Positions 60,818 to 61,854 of a stretch of DNA of 61,854 bases are shown here, in pieces (positions within the stretch are counted from its first letter, which is position 1; every line of letters begins with the position of its first letter). This DNA comes from Desulfosporosinus sp. BRH_c37. Its GTDB lineage: Bacteria > Bacillota > Desulfitobacteriia > Desulfitobacteriales > Desulfitobacteriaceae. The notes below the pieces were generated by a model. That model was not told the DNA's origin. It saw only the letters and a list, made by a program, of their open reading frames with translations, and did no database searches. The translations under genes were made by a program, and so were the position numbers. The DNA is taken from positions 1-61,854 of the forward strand of contig LOEW01000064.1 in assembly GCA_001516045.1 (NCBI GenBank), written 5' to 3'.

Positions 60818-61333
60818 ATGAAAAAAATTATTATTTGGCTAGGAGCATTAACTGTTCTACTATTATTAATAGTATGGTTAGCGCCACCTAAAATAATCCT
60901 TCATAATAGTATGTCTAACATTAGTTTAATTATAGAAAATAGAGGTTTAATAGAAACACTAATTACACCATTAGAGACTGTTGAAAAAGATGTTGACAGA
61001 ATCAAAACACCATTTTCTAATACACTAACTATTTACAAAATATTCATACCAATAAAAAGAGTGAAATTTGGAATGCCCAGTAATTTTGCAGAAGAGAGAG
61101 TAGGGCAAGTTGTAATTTGGGGTAAGCCATATAAAATTGATGGTGCCTTTTATGCTGTCTTAGCAAAGATTGAAAAAGAGAAAAAATTTAACTAAAGAAT
61201 CTTTAGAAAGTAGCATAAGTTAATATGGTGTGTCGCGATATTCTTAAATTGTGCATTAATACAGTTTGGGGACGTTTAAGGGACTCCCGTCCATGGTCGT
61301 CTCTGAATTGCGGGGCATGGTCCGCCGCCTAAC
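60559..61333. mobile_element. 775-bp unit bounded by 19-bp terminal inverted repeats
   Basis: The left end GTTAGGCGACAGACCATGC (60559-60577) and right end GCATGGTCCGCCGCCTAAC (61315-61333) are inverted copies with 17 of 19 positions matching. Between them lies one small gene (60818-61195) and palindromic words related to 5461-5640. No transposase is inside. No target duplication was recognised. It may be a cassette moved by the adjacent integrase or a non-autonomous inverted-repeat element. Confidence 0.6.
60818..61195 (+). CDS. Small protein with N-terminal membrane segment, unknown function
   Basis: A 125-residue protein from ATG 60818 behind GGGAGAG. An N-terminal hydrophobic helix (IIIWLGALTVLLLLIVWLA) is followed by about 95 polar residues (PPKIILHNSMSNISLIIENR ... 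VVIWGKPYKIDGAFYAVLAK). It could be a signal-anchored extracytoplasmic protein. No family recognised. It is the sole gene in the inverted-repeat unit and more AT-rich than the scp/trpS genes, consistent with transfer. Confidence 0.6.
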   Translation: MKKIIIWLGALTVLLLLIVWLAPPKIILHNSMSNISLIIENRGLIETLITPLETVEKDVDRIKTPFSNTLTIYKIFIPIKRVKFGMPSNFAEERVGQVVIWGKPYKIDGAFYAVLAKIEKEKKFN

Positions 61334-61831
61334 TTCTAGAGATTTATGAGGTTCCTAGATAAAGAAAAGGCCATTGATTAAAATCAATAGCTAAAAGGAA
61401 TGTAATAATTCGGTGTAGAATACTGAACATCATGAATCTCATGTTGTAGTGAACCGTCTGCAGAGCGATAGTCGGTCTATGGGAATTCAATCTTTTCTAT
61501 ACGGGAATAAACTCACTTGGCAAGGTATTAAAACGAGATTTTATCTCTTCTTCATCGATAACAGTGAGCAAAACCCCTAAAAATGGGTAGACTTTCCCCC
61601 TCCCCAAAATAGGTAGTTTTCTGAAACTATGCAGTTTCTCAGTGCTTATGGGCTTGTCACTGTAGTCGAAGAAAAAGGAACAAGAAACGTAATAAGCTGA
61701 GTACTTCCACATGAACGGCAGGTTTTAGCGTCTTTCTGGGCTCTAACGGTTAGAGGCAAGGATTTATTTCCGGTAAGTCTCAGGCATTTATTAAGCTTTG
61801 ACTTAATATTGCGGCTGCAAAGGAGACCATA
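61196..61831. other. 636-bp gap at the right end
   Basis: It holds AGGGACTCCCGTCCATGG (61279-61296), related to the 5.5-kb palindromes, the right terminal repeat (61315-61333) and an AT-rich inverted repeat (CATTGATT/AATCAATAG, about 61373-61391). A 71-codon minus-strand frame (61497-61712) has no ribosome binding site and no recognisable family. Confidence 0.45.
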
Positions 61832-61854
61832 ATGTCTGATCTTAACAAAGCGAT
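61832..61854 (+). CDS. Start of a gene cut by the right edge
   Basis: ATG 61832 follows AAAGGAG (61819-61825) by six bases and begins MSDLNKA before the window ends. Too short to identify; included because the ribosome binding site is good. Confidence 0.5.

Noticed and set aside
61497..61712. Minus-strand 71-codon frame near the right end
   Set aside because: No ribosome binding site, a stop five codons upstream, and no recognisable domain.

Overview
The window reads as chromosome of an anaerobic, endospore-forming clostridial Firmicute, most likely of the Desulfosporosinus/Desulfitobacterium (Peptococcaceae-type) group. Three things point there: gene order (accB-accC-asp23-nusB-folD, xseAB-ispA-dxs-tlyA-nadK-argR-recN-spoIVB-spo0A, nudF-spoIIM-xerD-deoB-punA, dacF/spoIIA/spoVA), a full sporulation and germination repertoire, and anaerobic enzymes (NfnAB-like electron bifurcation, FolD plus cyclodeaminase for C1 metabolism, 2-hydroxyacyl-CoA dehydratase activators). 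The genus is inferred; no rRNA or tRNA gene was seen.

Layout. 1-3224: pyruvate/oxaloacetate carboxyltransferase fused in frame to a biotin carrier domain, then biotin carboxylase. 3305-5262: an Asp23/AmaP/DUF2273 envelope set and nusB behind a good sigma-A promoter. 5887-9642: nfnA-nfnB-folD-fchA, nearly without gaps. 10032-21444: xseA-xseB-ispA-DUF212-dxs-tlyA-nadK-argR-recN, then spoIVB and spo0A, the latter behind a sigma-H/0A-box-like promoter. 22171-23934: a secreted beta-propeller/Ig-like protein. 24306-32405: nudF, spoIIM, ald, small genes, xerD and the nucleoside salvage set deoB-punA-pdp. 33034-33974: a decayed zone with palindromes, a bioA fragment and a Y-family polymerase fragment. 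34095-37976: a gerA-type germinant receptor (A-C-B). 38165-44728: dacF, the spoIIAA-spoIIAB-sigF operon on the opposite strand, and spoVAC-spoVAD-spoVAE-spoVAF. 44918-48081: a three-piece dehydratase activator system. 48380-51365: a tail-anchored protein, a LytR-CpsA-Psr protein, and hicB with a nonsense-broken hicA. 51938-59101: corA, a DHH-CBS-tRNA nucleotidyltransferase, an M50 protease, trpS, scpA and scpB. 59272-61854: a frameshifted tyrosine integrase, a palindromic site, a 775-bp unit with terminal inverted repeats carrying one small gene, and a gene start at the right edge.

The most unusual content lies between the genes. Four repeat systems recur. (1) Long imperfect inverted arms built from the words GAGGTTCGA and TTCGAACCTCG, often ending just before the next ribosome binding site. 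(2) Nested palindromes whose hairpin tips show a hexaloop AAGGAN; the best copies match the published CsrA/RsmA RNA-binding consensus. (3) A three-hairpin module ending in a conserved ACTCCCACTT/AAGTGGGAGT stem, resembling solo right ends (or guide-RNA scaffolds) of IS200/IS605-type elements; one copy sits inside the spoVA operon and supplies the end of spoVAD. (4) Integrase-associated palindromes and terminal repeats near 60.5 kb. The AAGGAN-hairpin family, especially the 300-bp structure at 51559-51858, and the integrase-adjacent unit are the best candidates for something undescribed.
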